A stretch of DNA of 64,000 nt from positions 7,156,949-7,220,948 of the forward strand of contig NZ_CP022219.1 in the NCBI RefSeq assembly GCF_004114915.1, in the 5' to 3' direction. A model generated the notes under the pieces. The model was not told the origin of the DNA. It saw only the letters and a program-made list of their open reading frames with translations, and ran no database searches. The position numbers and the translations under genes are program-made. Of the stretch, positions 8,662 through 17,844 are shown piece by piece (position 1 is the first letter of the stretch; the number at the start of each line of letters is the position of its first letter). Source of the DNA: Bradyrhizobium guangxiense (GTDB lineage: Bacteria > Pseudomonadota > Alphaproteobacteria > Rhizobiales > Xanthobacteraceae).

Positions 8662-10290
8662 ATGGCGCAGGCCACGACGCATCAGGCCAAAGCCCAGTTC
8701 GGCTATCGCCGCCATCCCGATCAGGACCGCGCCGCTCAACGCCCGGCCGAGCATCCGGTCGTGGTCGTCGGCGCCGGCCCGGTCGGGCTGTCGCTCGCGA
8801 TCGATCTCGCCCAGCGCGGCCAGCGCGTCGTCCTCCTGGATGACGCCGATCGCATCGGCGAGGGCTCCCGCGCGATCTGCTTCTCGAAGCGGTCGCTGGA
8901 ATATTGGGACCGGCTCGGCGTCGGCGACCGCATGGTCGAGAAGGGCGTGGTGTGGAGCGTCGGCCGCATCTTCCACGGAGAGTCCCAGCTTTACCAGTTC
9001 AACCTGCTGCCCGAAGACGGCCACAAGCGGCCGGCCTTCATCAATCTCCAGCAATATTACGCCGAGGCCTATCTGGTCGATCGCATCCAGGATCTGCCTA
9101 AGGTTGACCTGCGCTGGCGCAACAAGGTGACGGCGCTGGAGCAGCGCAACGATTCCGTGGCGCTGACGATCGAGACGCCGGACGGCCCGTACCGCCTGCA
9201 TGCGCAGTACGTCATCGCCTGCGACGGCGCGCGCTCCTCGCTGCGGCAGATGGTCGGGGCGGAGTTTGCGGGGCAGGTGTTCGAGGACCAGTTCCTGATC
9301 GCCGACGTCAAAATGACCGCGGAATTCCCGACCGAGCGCTGGTTCTGGTTCGATCCGCCGTTCCATGCCGGACGCTCGGCGCTGCTGCACCGGCAGCCGG
9401 ACGACGTCTGGCGCATCGACCTCCAGCTCAATCGCTACGCCGATCCAGTTCTGGAGAAGAAACCGGAGAACGTGCGGCCGCGGATCGCGCGCATGCTGGG
9501 TCACGACAAGTTCGAGTTCGAGTGGATCTCGCTCTACAAATTCCAGTGCCGGCGGATGGATCGCTTCGTCCATGGCCGCGTGCTCTTTGCGGGGGATTCG
9601 GCGCATCAGGTCTCGCCATTCGGTGCCCGCGGCGCCAATTCCGGACTCGAGGACGCCGAAAACCTGTCCTGGAAGCTCGACCGCGTGCTGCGCGGCGTCT
9701 CGCCCGCGAGCCTGCTCGAGAGCTATCATCTCGAGCGCAGCCTGGCGGCCGACGAGAACATCCGCGAATCCACCCGCTCGACCGATTTCATGGCGCCGAA
9801 CTCGCATCAGGAAGCGCGGCTGCGCAAGGCGGTGCTGTCGCTCGCCAAGGAGACCGATTTCGGCAAGCGCATGGTCAATGGCGGACGACTGTCGGTGCCG
9901 TGCAGCTACGACTCCCCGTTGTCGTCGCCGGATGCGGATGTATGGGGCGGCGGACCGTCTCCCGGCTGCTCCATGCTCGATGCCCCCGCTGCGATGCGGG
10001 CGGGCGAGCAGGGCTATCTGACGGATGCATTCCGCAGCAAGGGAACGGAGTTCACCCTGCTCTCGTTCAACAATGGCAGGGCGGTCGACGTGCCCGCCGG
10101 CACCAAGACCATTCGCATCGGTGGCGAGGGCGGGCTCGCCGATCCCTCCGGCCTCGTTGCAAAGCGCTATGACGGCTCGCCCGGGGCAGCCTATCTGCTC
10201 AGGCCCGACGGCTATGTCGCCGCGCGCTTCCGCCATCCGACCCGCGAGGCGATGGCGGCGGCGCTGTCGCGGGCGCAAGGTCTGAATTGA
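8662..10290 (+). CDS. FAD-dependent aromatic hydroxylase (MhpA/PheA-type flavoprotein monooxygenase)
   Basis: Class A flavoprotein monooxygenase, 542 residues, acting in the cytoplasm with NAD(P)H and O2. Visible motifs are the FAD-binding VVVVGAGPVGLSLAIDL (about 33-49), the DG motif IACDGARSSLRQ (about 190-201), and the GD motif VLFAGDSAHQVSPFGARGAN (about 310-329). A C-terminal thioredoxin-like extension follows, as in MhpA. It is the first gene of a five-gene operon ending in hmgA and fahA, so it may hydroxylate a ring compound that feeds homogentisate, for example 3-hydroxyphenylacetate. The substrate is inference. It is divergent from MarR. Confidence 0.85.
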   Translation: MAQATTHQAKAQFGYRRHPDQDRAAQRPAEHPVVVVGAGPVGLSLAIDLAQRGQRVVLLDDADRIGEGSRAICFSKRSLEYWDRLGVGDRMVEKGVVWSVGRIFHGESQLYQFNLLPEDGHKRPAFINLQQYYAEAYLVDRIQDLPKVDLRWRNKVTALEQRNDSVALTIETPDGPYRLHAQYVIACDGARSSLRQMVGAEFAGQVFEDQFLIADVKMTAEFPTERWFWFDPPFHAGRSALLHRQPDDVWRIDLQLNRYADPVLEKKPENVRPRIARMLGHDKFEFEWISLYKFQCRRMDRFVHGRVLFAGDSAHQVSPFGARGANSGLEDAENLSWKLDRVLRGVSPASLLESYHLERSLAADENIRESTRSTDFMAPNSHQEARLRKAVLSLAKETDFGKRMVNGGRLSVPCSYDSPLSSPDADVWGGGPSPGCSMLDAPAAMRAGEQGYLTDAFRSKGTEFTLLSFNNGRAVDVPAGTKTIRIGGEGGLADPSGLVAKRYDGSPGAAYLLRPDGYVAARFRHPTREAMAAALSRAQGLN

Positions 10291-10298
10291 GGTCTCGC

Positions 10299-10523
10299 AT
10301 GCCGCTGTCCACAGGCTCCAACTTTGCGCGGCCCGACGACGCCTTTCGCGCCATCGTCGAAGCGCATCGCGGCCTCACCGACGAGCAGAGCGCCGATTTC
10401 GACGCGGCGCTGGTGCTGATCCTCGCCAACCATATCGGCGATATCGACGTGCTGCGCGAGGCGATCGCGCTCGCCAGGCGCCGCATGATCGACGGTCAGC
10501 AGCAGCAACAACAGCAGCAATAA
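10299..10523 (+). CDS. DUF2783 small protein with poly-Gln tail
   Basis: 74 residues starting MPLSTGSNFARPDDAF. The family has no assigned function but is a regular companion of flavoprotein hydroxylases and homogentisate genes. The protein is helical, with LTDEQSADFDAALVLILANHIGDI as the core, and ends in eight glutamines encoded by a mixed CAG/CAA run just before the stop. It begins 8 bases after the hydroxylase stop, clearly in the same operon. I rejected an in-frame TTG 12 bases upstream because it overlaps the hydroxylase end. Confidence 0.8.
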   Translation: MPLSTGSNFARPDDAFRAIVEAHRGLTDEQSADFDAALVLILANHIGDIDVLREAIALARRRMIDGQQQQQQQQ

Positions 10524-10546
10524 CCAAACACCCAAAGGACGAGCTG

Positions 10547-11503
10547 ATGGCGAAGAACTTCGCATCCACCGGCGATCTCTCCGAGAAGAAGATCACTTTC
10601 TCCGAGATCGGCACCGATCTCTACGCCTTCACCGCCGAGGGCGATCCGAACACGGCCGTCATCGTCGGCGACGACGGCTGCCTCGTGTTCGACGCGCAGG
10701 CAACGCCCGCGATGGCCAACAAGGTGATCGAGCGCGTTCGTGCCGTAACCGACAAGCCGATCAAATATGTCGTGCTGTCGCACTATCACGCCGTGCGCGT
10801 GCTCGGGGCCTCCGCCTACAAGGCGCAGGGCATTGTCGCCTCGCAGGAGACCTATCGGCTGATCGAGGAGCGCGGCAAGCAGGATTGGGATTCCGAATAT
10901 GGCCGCTTCCCGCGCCTGTTCCAGGATGCCCAGAGCATTCCCGGCCTGACTTGGCCGACGCTGACCTTCGAAGGCGAGATGTCGATCTTTCTCGGCAAGC
11001 GCGAGGTGCGCCTGATGCAGCTCGGGGCCGGCCACACCTCCGGTGACATCGTCGCCTGGGTACCGGATGCCGAGGTGATGTTCTCCGGCGACCTCATCGA
11101 ATATCACTCGGCTTGTTATTGCGGCGATGCGCATTTGCGCGAATGGCCGACGACGTTGAACGAGATCCGCAACTTCAATCCCAAGGCGATCGCGCCTGGC
11201 CGCGGCGATGCACTGAAGGGCACAGCCACGGTGCGCGAGGCCATCGCGATGACGCGCGACTTCGTCACCTCGCTCTATGGCGCGGCCGAAATCTCGGTCG
11301 CGAGGGGCCGCACGCTGAAGGAGACGATGGCGGCGACGCGCGAGGTGATGGATCCGAAATTCCACAGCTTTGCCATCTACGAGCATTGCCTGCCGTTCAA
11401 CGTGTCGCGCGCCTATGACGAAGCGTCGGGAATCGACGACCCCGTGATCTGGACCGACAAGCGCGACCAGGAAATGTGGGCGAACTTGCAAGGAGGAGGA
11501 TAG
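10547..11503 (+). CDS. MBL-fold metallo-hydrolase of the homogentisate operon with altered metal motif
   Basis: The 318-residue metallo-beta-lactamase-fold protein resembles SoxH/quinoprotein-relay hydrolases. The usual HxHxDH is [11 protein letters not shown] here (about residues 82-92), so the Asp and third His are replaced by Val and Arg. Later ligand positions remain ([17 protein letters not shown]). It may bind a single metal or have another role. It starts 23 bases after the DUF2783 gene and ends 2 bases before the hmgA start, so it belongs to the operon. Its function in tyrosine or aromatic catabolism is not established. Confidence 0.82.
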   Translation: MAKNFASTGDLSEKKITFSEIGTDLYAFTAEGDPNTAVIVGDDGCLVFDAQATPAMANKVIERVRAVTDKPIKYVVLSHYHAVRVLGASAYKAQGIVASQETYRLIEERGKQDWDSEYGRFPRLFQDAQSIPGLTWPTLTFEGEMSIFLGKREVRLMQLGAGHTSGDIVAWVPDAEVMFSGDLIEYHSACYCGDAHLREWPTTLNEIRNFNPKAIAPGRGDALKGTATVREAIAMTRDFVTSLYGAAEISVARGRTLKETMAATREVMDPKFHSFAIYEHCLPFNVSRAYDEASGIDDPVIWTDKRDQEMWANLQGGG

Positions 11504-11505
11504 TC

Positions 11506-12852
11506 ATGAACATCAATACCTCGCCTGATCAGATCATCCGCAGCTCGGCCCAGGTCACGCCGGGCTACATGTCCGGCTTCGGCAACAGCTTTGAGACCGA
11601 GGCCCTGCCGGGCGCGTTGCCGATCGGGCGCAACTCGCCGCAGCGCTGCGCCTATGGGCTCTATGCCGAGCAGCTCTCGGGCTCGCCCTTCACCGCGCCG
11701 CGCGGCACCAACGAGCGTTCCTGGCTCTATCGCATCCGACCCTCGGTCAAGCATTCCGGCCGTTTCGAGAAAGTTGATGCCGGGCTGTGGCGCTCGGCGC
11801 CGTGCCATGAGCACGATCTGCCGATCGCGCAGCTGCGCTGGGACCCGACGCCGCTGCCTAAGGAAGAGGTCACCTTCGTCCAGGGCGTGCAGACCATGAC
11901 GACGGCCGGCGATGTCAATACGCAGGCCGGCATGGCCGCGCACGTCTACCTCATCACCAAGTCAATGGTAGACCAGCACTTCTACAATGCCGACGGCGAG
12001 CTGATGTTCGTGCTGCAGCAGGGCAATCTTCGCCTCGTCACCGAGTTCGGCCGCATCGATGCCGAGCCCGGCGAGATCGTTGTGATCCCGCGCGGCGTCA
12101 AGTTCCGCGTCGAGATTCCGAACGGCCCCGCGCGCGGCTATCTGTGCGAGAACTACGGCGGCGCGTTCACGCTGCCGGAGCGCGGGCCGATCGGCGCCAA
12201 TTGCCTTGCCAATGCCCGCGACTTTCTCACCCCTGTTGCGCATTACGAGGACAAGGACGCACCGACCGAGCTCTACGTGAAATGGGGCGGCTCGCTGTTC
12301 AAGACGCAGCTCGCCCATTCGCCGATCGATGTCGTTGCCTGGCACGGCAATTATGCGCCGTACAAATACGATCTGCGCACCTTCTCGCCGGTCGGTGCGA
12401 TCGGATTCGATCATCCCGATCCCTCGATCTTCACGGTGCTGACCTCGCCGTCGGAGACGGCGGGCACCGCGAATATCGACTTCGTCATCTTCCCGGAGCG
12501 CTGGATGGTGGCCGACAACACCTTCCGCCCGCCCTGGTATCACATGAACATCATGAGCGAGTTCATGGGCCTGATCTACGGCGTCTACGACGCAAAGCCG
12601 CAAGGCTTCGTTCCTGGCGGCATCAGCCTGCACAATTGCATGCTGCCGCACGGCCCCGATCGCGACGCCTTCGAGCATGCCAGCAATGGCGAGCTAAAGC
12701 CGGTGAAGCTGACCGGCACCATGGCCTTCATGTTCGAGACCCGCTACCCGCAGCGCGTCCCCGCGCATGCGGCGAGCTCCTCCACGCTCCAGGATGATTA
12801 TGCCGATTGCTGGAAGGGCCTGGAGAAGCGTTTCGATCCGAGAAAGCCGTAA
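11506..12852 (+). CDS. hmgA: Homogentisate 1,2-dioxygenase
   Basis: Fe(II) enzyme that opens the ring of homogentisate to maleylacetoacetate, 448 residues as expected. Recognisable stretches are [20 protein letters not shown] at the N-terminus, the [20 protein letters not shown] region, and the C-terminal iron-binding region ([20 protein letters not shown], then [11 protein letters not shown]) with its His-Glu-His ligands. The start ATG follows an excellent AGGAGGAGGA. An upstream in-frame GTG/ATG would overlap the MBL gene. The next pathway enzyme, maleylacetoacetate isomerase, is missing here, but fahA is next. Confidence 0.97.
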   Translation: MNINTSPDQIIRSSAQVTPGYMSGFGNSFETEALPGALPIGRNSPQRCAYGLYAEQLSGSPFTAPRGTNERSWLYRIRPSVKHSGRFEKVDAGLWRSAPCHEHDLPIAQLRWDPTPLPKEEVTFVQGVQTMTTAGDVNTQAGMAAHVYLITKSMVDQHFYNADGELMFVLQQGNLRLVTEFGRIDAEPGEIVVIPRGVKFRVEIPNGPARGYLCENYGGAFTLPERGPIGANCLANARDFLTPVAHYEDKDAPTELYVKWGGSLFKTQLAHSPIDVVAWHGNYAPYKYDLRTFSPVGAIGFDHPDPSIFTVLTSPSETAGTANIDFVIFPERWMVADNTFRPPWYHMNIMSEFMGLIYGVYDAKPQGFVPGGISLHNCMLPHGPDRDAFEHASNGELKPVKLTGTMAFMFETRYPQRVPAHAASSSTLQDDYADCWKGLEKRFDPRKP

Positions 12853-12864
12853 CTTTTGTTGCTC

Positions 12865-12939
12865 GTCATCGCCGGGCTTGACCCGGCGATCCATCCCTCC
12901 TTGAAATGATGGATGCCCGGGTCAAGCCCGGGCATGACG
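12865..12939. repeat. Palindromic intergenic repeat, family B (GTCATCGCCGGGCTTGACCC)
   Basis: Two inverted halves: GTCATCGCCGGGCTTGACCC on the left and GGGTCAAGCCCGGGCATGAC on the right. It fills the hmgA-fahA gap. A short relative lies at 39177-39206. Confidence 0.75.
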
Positions 12940-12961
12940 AATTTCCGATTGGAGAATTCGC

Positions 12962-14230
12962 GTGCCTCACCCCAACGACCCCAGCCTCCGCTCCTTCATC
13001 GAGGTCGACCCTTCTTCCGATTTCCCGATCCAGAACTTGCCCTATGGCGTGTTCTCGACCAATGACGGCCTCGCGCCACGCCTTGGCGTGGCGATCGGTG
13101 ATTACGTGCTCGATCTCTGGGAGCTTGAGCAGGACGGCGTGATCACTGCGGGCGATCCTGGCACTTTTGCTGGCGGATTGAATGCTCTCATGCATCTGGG
13201 CCCGAAGGTTTGGTCCAAGACGCGAGCGCGCATCAGCGAACTCCTGCGACACGACAATCCAGAACTTCGGGATAACGAGGCGTTGCGCGCACGTGCTCTC
13301 GTGCCAATGCAGAATGCCAGACTGCACATGCCGTTCGCGGTCTCCGGCTACACCGATTTCTATTCGTCGAAGGAGCACGCCACCAATGTCGGTGTGATGT
13401 TCCGCGGCAAGGACAACGCGCTGCAGCCGAACTGGCTGCATATGCCGATCGCCTATAACGGCCGCGCCTCCACCGTCGTGGTCTCCGGCACCCGGGTGAA
13501 GCGCCCGCGCGGACAACTTAAGCCTGCGAATGTCGAGGTGCCGAGCTTCGGGCCTTGTAAGCGGCTCGACTTCGAGCTGGAGATGGGCGTCGTCATCGGC
13601 CAACCCTCGCCGATGGGCGGCATGCTGAGCGAGAGCCAAGCCGAGGAGATGATCTTTGGCTTCGTGCTGCTCAACGACTGGAGCGCGCGCGATATCCAGC
13701 AATGGGAATACGTGCCGCTCGGGCCGTTCCTCGCCAAGGCATTCGCAACCTCGATCAGCCCATGGGTGGTGACGCGCGAGGCGCTGGAGCCGTTCCGCCT
13801 GAAGGGCGCGGAGCAGGAGCCGGTGCCGCTGGATTATCTCAAGCAGGCCAGGCCGCAGAACTATGACGTCGAGCTCGACGTCTCCTTGCGAGCGGCCGGC
13901 GCCAACGCGCCCGCCAGCATCAGCCGCACCAATTTCAAATACATGTACTGGTCCTCGGTGCAGCAGCTGATGCACCACGCCTCCTCGGGTTGCGCCATGA
14001 ATGTCGGCGATCTCCTCGGCAGCGGCACGATCTCCGGGCCGGAGAAGAACCAGCGCGGCAGCTTGCTCGAGATCAGCTGGAACGGCACCGAGCCGGTCGA
14101 GCTGCCCGGTGGTGCCAGGCGTTCGTTCCTGGAAGACGGCGACAGCCTCGTTATGCGCGGCTGGTGTCAGGGCAAGGGCTATCGCGTGGGATTTGGCGAG
14201 GTCGAGGGGACGATTTTGCCGGCGGAGTGA
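12962..14230 (+). CDS. fahA: Fumarylacetoacetase
   Basis: Hydrolyses fumarylacetoacetate to fumarate and acetoacetate, the last step of tyrosine/homogentisate breakdown. The 422-residue protein has a small N-terminal domain (1-120) and a C-terminal FAH catalytic domain. Catalytic and metal-binding stretches include VSGYTDFYSSKEHATNVGVM (the family's Asp in YTDF and the His in KEHA), FELEMGVVIG with the metal Glu, and LLNDWSARDIQQWEYVPLGP. The start is GTG in a weak context, consistent with family N-termini (MPHPNDPSLRSF). It is separated from hmgA by a palindromic repeat but lies in the same direction. Confidence 0.96.
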   Translation: MPHPNDPSLRSFIEVDPSSDFPIQNLPYGVFSTNDGLAPRLGVAIGDYVLDLWELEQDGVITAGDPGTFAGGLNALMHLGPKVWSKTRARISELLRHDNPELRDNEALRARALVPMQNARLHMPFAVSGYTDFYSSKEHATNVGVMFRGKDNALQPNWLHMPIAYNGRASTVVVSGTRVKRPRGQLKPANVEVPSFGPCKRLDFELEMGVVIGQPSPMGGMLSESQAEEMIFGFVLLNDWSARDIQQWEYVPLGPFLAKAFATSISPWVVTREALEPFRLKGAEQEPVPLDYLKQARPQNYDVELDVSLRAAGANAPASISRTNFKYMYWSSVQQLMHHASSGCAMNVGDLLGSGTISGPEKNQRGSLLEISWNGTEPVELPGGARRSFLEDGDSLVMRGWCQGKGYRVGFGEVEGTILPAE

Positions 14231-14237
14231 AGTTGCT

Positions 14238-14315
14238 GTCATTCCGGAGCGCGCGTAGCGCGAATCCGGAATCTCGAGGTTCCGGGTTCGATGCTGCGCA
14301 TCGCCCCGGAATGAC
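14238..14315. repeat. Palindromic intergenic repeat, family A
   Basis: GTCATTCCGGAGCGCGCG at the left and GCCCCGGAATGAC at the right, between the convergent fahA and DUF1272 genes. The inner arms are GCGCGTAGCGCG and GATGCTGCGCATC. Confidence 0.75.
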
Positions 14316-14324
14316 GATCCGAGC

Positions 14325-14636
14325 CTATCGTTTCTCCGGCGGCACGTCGCGCACGCGCGCGCAATGCGCCGCGACGTCCTCGACGCTGTATTTCAAATGC
14401 ACCCGTTTGTCCGACGCCGCCTGTTTGCTGGTGCAAACGCCCGGCCGCCATTCCTGCGCTGGCCTGATCGGGCGCGGGGCAAAGCCGCCACCGCAGTTCG
14501 GGCAGACGTTGGAGAGCTTGGTCTCGACGCAGTCCGCGCAGAACGTGCATTCATAGGAGCAGATCCGCGCGTTCGTTGCATTCGGCGGCAGATCGCAATC
14601 GCAATATTCGCAGTTCGGTCGAAGCTGCAGGGCCAT
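14325..14636 (-). CDS. DUF1272 cysteine-rich protein
   Basis: The 103-residue product begins MALQLRPNCEYCDCDLPPN and contains CEYCD, CSYECTFCADC and CPNCGG. That amounts to two zinc-ribbon-like Cys clusters within the first 50 residues, as in the DUF1272 family. Its function is unknown; a small zinc-binding protein is expected. It is convergent with fahA and runs the same way as the AsnC-family gene 70 bases away. Confidence 0.82.
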   Translation of the reverse strand: MALQLRPNCEYCDCDLPPNATNARICSYECTFCADCVETKLSNVCPNCGGGFAPRPIRPAQEWRPGVCTSKQAASDKRVHLKYSVEDVAAHCARVRDVPPEKR

Positions 14637-14708
14637 GGTCGAATCCCCGGATCGGTTCCGATCATCGCAGATCGCCGGGGCTGTGCGAATGGCGTAGTTC
14701 CCTCGATT

Positions 14709-15188
14709 TCAGCCGGGCTTGATCTCCTTGAGCGGCAGCCGCGAGCTCTCCTTCAACCTGTCCAGCACGATCGACGAGCGCACATGCGCCACGCTCTGGT
14801 GCGGCATCAACACGTCGTTGACGAGATTGGAGAGGCCCTTAAGATCGCGCAGCACGGCCTTGAGCACGTAATCGGCATCGCCCGTCAGTGAATAGGCCTC
14901 CTGAATTTCGTCGATGCGATTGACCAGCGCGCGGAACCGCTTGGAATTGTCCGGCGAGTGGGTGGCGAGCCCGACCTGGATGAAGGCGATCACGCCGAAG
15001 CCGAGCACCTCGCTGGAGAGATCGGCATGATAGCCTGATATTACCTTCTCTTCCTCCAGCCGCATCCGCCGGCGCGAGCATTGCGAGGCCGACAGGCCGG
15101 CGAGGTCGGCGAGCTCCTGGTTGGTGAGGCGGCCGTCGTCCTGGAGCGCACCCAGAATCTTGAGGTCGAAAGCGTCCACCGAGATCAT
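14709..15188 (-). CDS. Lrp/AsnC-family transcriptional regulator, probable regulator of hpd
   Basis: 159 residues starting MISVDAFDLKILGALQDDGR, with a typical AsnC helix-turn-helix (TNQELADLAGLSASQCSRRR) followed by the RAM ligand-sensing domain (about 65-145, including TGDADYVLKAVLRDL). The start is chosen on an upstream GGAGGA and the conserved family N-terminus; the long upstream frame is spurious. It is divergent from hpd with two matching palindromes in the 124-base gap, so it probably controls hpd in response to an amino or keto acid. The effector is inference. Confidence 0.9.
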   Translation of the reverse strand: MISVDAFDLKILGALQDDGRLTNQELADLAGLSASQCSRRRMRLEEEKVISGYHADLSSEVLGFGVIAFIQVGLATHSPDNSKRFRALVNRIDEIQEAYSLTGDADYVLKAVLRDLKGLSNLVNDVLMPHQSVAHVRSSIVLDRLKESSRLPLKEIKPG

Positions 15189-15206
15189 GCGTCCTCCGGC
15201 AATTCC

Positions 15207-15265
15207 ATGCACAGATCGTGCATATCTTAGCCAAAATACGTCCCGTTTGCACGCTCCTCGCGTGC
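15207..15265. promoter_or_regulatory. Two AsnC/Lrp-type palindromes between regulator and hpd
   Basis: ATGCAC-N5-GTGCAT at 15207-15223 and GCACGC-N5-GCGTGC at 15249-15265. Both are perfect 6-base arms with 5-base centres, and the centres are 42 bases apart (four helical turns). Confidence 0.6.
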
Positions 15266-15312
15266 CCCATGAAGGATATTTCCTTTCAGCAGGGAATTTG
15301 GGAGAGCCGCCA

Positions 15313-16431
15313 ATGGGACCGTTTCCGCACGATGCACCGCCCGCCACGGTCAGCGCCGACAATCCGATGGGCACCGACGGGTTCGAGTTCGTCGAATATG
15401 CGCACCCCAATCCGGGTGAGCTGCACGCGCTGTTCAAGCTGATGGGCTATGCGCCCGTCGCGCGCCACAAGACCAAGAAGATCACGGTCTATCGCCAAGG
15501 CGACATCAACTATCTCGTCAACGAGGAGCCTGGCACCCACGGCACCGATTTCGTCGCAGCCCACGGGCCCTGCGCGCCGTCGATGGCCTTCCGCGTCGTC
15601 GATGCCAAGGCCGCTTATGACCGCGCGATCTCTCTCGGCGCGGAGCCGGCCGGTGTGTCACCCGCACAGAAGACGCTCGACGTGCCCGCGATCAAGGGCA
15701 TCGGCGGCAGCCTGCTTTATCTCGTCGATCGCTACGGTGCCAAGGGCTCGGCCTATGACGCCGAGTTTGAATGGCTGGGCGAGCCCGATCCCAAGCCCGT
15801 TGGCGCCGGCCTCTTCTATCTCGACCATCTCACCCACAACGTCCATCGCGGCCGCATGGACGTCTGGGCGGGATTCTACGAGAAGCTGTTCAACTTCCGC
15901 CAGATCCGCTTCTTCGACATCGAGGGCCGCGCCTCCGGCCTGTTCTCGCGCGCGCTGACGAGCCCGGACGGCAAGATCCGGATTCCGATCAACGAGGACG
16001 CCGGCGATTCCGGCCAGATCGAGGAATATCTGAAGACCTATCGCGGCGAAGGCATCCAGCACATCGCCTGCGGCTGCCGCGACATCTACAGCACCATCGA
16101 AGGCCTGCGTGAGGCCGGCCTGCCGTTCATGCCGTCGCCGCCCGACACCTATTTCGAGAAGGTCGATACGCGGCTGCCCAAGCATGGTGAGGATCTCGCG
16201 CGTCTCCAGAAGAACGGCATCCTGATCGACGGTGAGGGCGTGGTCGAGGGTGGCCAGACCAAGGTGCTGCTGCAGATCTTCTCGGCGAACGCGATCGGGC
16301 CGATCTTCTTCGAGTTCATCCAGCGCAAGGGCGACGATGGATTCGGCGAAGGCAATTTCAAGGCCCTGTTCGAATCGATCGAGGAAGACCAGATCCGGCG
16401 CGGCGTGCTGAAGGTGGAGACGGCGGCCTGA
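15313..16431 (+). CDS. hpd: 4-Hydroxyphenylpyruvate dioxygenase
   Basis: Non-haem iron enzyme that makes homogentisate from 4-hydroxyphenylpyruvate. The 372 residues match the family. It has two vicinal-oxygen-chelate domains: an N-terminal one from NPMGTDGFEFVEYAHPNP, and a catalytic one with DHLTHNV (first His), GEGIQHIACGC (second His) and the C-terminal IFFEFIQRKGDDGFGEGNF (Glu ligand and terminal helix). The start ATG is 11 bases after GGGAGAG. Longer upstream starts would run through the operator region. Its product feeds hmgA and fahA in the preceding operon. Confidence 0.97.
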   Translation: MGPFPHDAPPATVSADNPMGTDGFEFVEYAHPNPGELHALFKLMGYAPVARHKTKKITVYRQGDINYLVNEEPGTHGTDFVAAHGPCAPSMAFRVVDAKAAYDRAISLGAEPAGVSPAQKTLDVPAIKGIGGSLLYLVDRYGAKGSAYDAEFEWLGEPDPKPVGAGLFYLDHLTHNVHRGRMDVWAGFYEKLFNFRQIRFFDIEGRASGLFSRALTSPDGKIRIPINEDAGDSGQIEEYLKTYRGEGIQHIACGCRDIYSTIEGLREAGLPFMPSPPDTYFEKVDTRLPKHGEDLARLQKNGILIDGEGVVEGGQTKVLLQIFSANAIGPIFFEFIQRKGDDGFGEGNFKALFESIEEDQIRRGVLKVETAA

Positions 16432-16433
16432 CC

Positions 16434-16528
16434 GTCATTCCGGGGCGTGCGTCAGCGCGAACCCGGAATCTCGATGTGATAATCTCCAGATTCCAGGTTC
16501 GCTCGCGACGCGAGCGCCCCGGAACGAC
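16434..16528. repeat. Palindromic intergenic repeat, family A
   Basis: GTCATTCCGGGGCGTGCG at the left and GCGCCCCGGAACGAC at the right, between the convergent hpd and CaiB genes. Confidence 0.75.
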
Positions 16529-16529
16529 G

Positions 16530-17636
16530 TCAGCCTTTCCACGCCTTCGTCACCGCGGCGATCTCCGCCGGCTCCGGCTCACGTACTGCGGACGGCGTGC
16601 GCGAGAATCGTGGCGCCGGTGCGGGCTGTTTCACGCCGTGGCGCTCGATGAACACGTTGCGTGCGAGCATGTGCGGATGTTGCGTGGCCTCGGACATGGT
16701 CAGCACCGGCGCGAAGCAGATGTCGGTGCCTTCCATGATCCTGCACCAGTCCTCGCGCGTCTTGCTCTTGAACACCGCCTTGAGCTTCTCCTTCAACGCC
16801 GGCCAGGCCTTGCGGTCCATCTGCGCGTCGAAATCGGCGTCGGTCAGGCCCGCATGCTCGCGCAGCAGCGCGTAGAACTGCGGCTCGATTGAGCCGATCG
16901 AGACGAAATGGCCGCAGGCGCATTCATAGACGCCGTAGAAATGCGCGCCGCCGTCGAGGAAGTTCTGGTTGCGCCCTTCGGTCCAGCGGCCGAGCGTGGT
17001 CATGTCGAAGAAGAACGACATCAGCGAGGCCGCGCCGTCGCACATCGCGGCGTCGACCACCTGGCCCTTGCCGGATTTTTGCGCTTCCAGCAGCGCGGCG
17101 AGCACGCCGACGACGAGATAGAGCGCGCCGCCGCCGAAATCACCGACCAGGTTGAGCGGCGGCACCGGTGCTTCCTTCGTGCCGATGGCAGCGAGCGCGC
17201 CGGTGATGGAGATGTAGTTGATGTCGTGACCGGCCGCGTTCGCGAGCGGGCCTTCCTGGCCCCAGCCGGTCATGCGGCCATAGACCAGCTTGGGATTGCG
17301 TGCGAGCACGACGTCGGGCCCGAGCCCGAGCCGCTCCATTACGCCGGGACGAAACCCCTCGACCAGCGCATCGGCGCCCGCCAGCAGGTCGAGCACCTCT
17401 GCAATCGCCGCCTTGTCCTTGAGATCGAGCTCGATCACCTTGCGGCCGCGGCCGGCCACCGACTTCATGCTCTTCTTGGCACCGATGCGGTCGAGCGTGA
17501 CGACGTCGGCGCCCATGTCGGCCAGCATCATGCAGGCGAACGGGCCGGGGCCGATGCCGGCGAATTCGACGACGCGGAAGCCCGAGAGCGGGCCGGAGGT
17601 GCGGACGGAAGAATTGGGGGCTGATTTGTCGAGCAC
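16530..17636 (-). CDS. CaiB/BaiF-family acyl-CoA racemase or CoA transferase (alpha-methylacyl-CoA racemase-like)
   Basis: The 368-residue family III CoA transferase fold starts near [20 protein letters not shown]. The stretches [20 protein letters not shown] and [20 protein letters not shown] hold the His (GHDINY) and Asp (VGDFGGG) used by methylacyl-CoA racemases, which favours a racemase over a transferase. A racemase would let branched-chain acyl-CoA enter beta-oxidation. I favour a GTG start preceded by GAGGA; an ATG 54 bases upstream is possible. It is separated from the cox operon upstream by a terminator, so probably independent. Confidence 0.85.
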   Translation of the reverse strand: MLDKSAPNSSVRTSGPLSGFRVVEFAGIGPGPFACMMLADMGADVVTLDRIGAKKSMKSVAGRGRKVIELDLKDKAAIAEVLDLLAGADALVEGFRPGVMERLGLGPDVVLARNPKLVYGRMTGWGQEGPLANAAGHDINYISITGALAAIGTKEAPVPPLNLVGDFGGGALYLVVGVLAALLEAQKSGKGQVVDAAMCDGAASLMSFFFDMTTLGRWTEGRNQNFLDGGAHFYGVYECACGHFVSIGSIEPQFYALLREHAGLTDADFDAQMDRKAWPALKEKLKAVFKSKTREDWCRIMEGTDICFAPVLTMSEATQHPHMLARNVFIERHGVKQPAPAPRFSRTPSAVREPEPAEIAAVTKAWKG

Positions 17637-17774
17637 GTTGTTGTTTCCTCGGGTCGCGGGCAGGTGCCGGTGATCCGGCAAGCGCCTCACGTTGCTCTTG
17701 GGGGCGAGTTAATCGGCTGATTAACTTTTCTCGCCTTCCCGCCAGCGAGGCAAGCGGTTTCATGCCGCATGGCC

Positions 17775-17807
17775 AAAATAAAACGGCGCGCGCCGAAGTG
17801 CGCGCCG
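17775..17807 (-). terminator. Rho-independent terminator of the cox operon
   Basis: 8-base-pair stem CGGCGCGC / GCGCGCCG with an 8-base loop. On the minus strand it is followed by TTTTATTTT. It lies 38 bases after the coxM stop. Confidence 0.8.
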
Positions 17808-17844
17808 CGGAAAATTTGCGTCGAGGCGCTGCTAGAGCGGGATG

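Noticed and set aside
8620..10278. 552-codon minus-strand frame opposite the FAD hydroxylase
   Set aside because: Mirror of a strong flavoprotein gene; no motif and no start signal.
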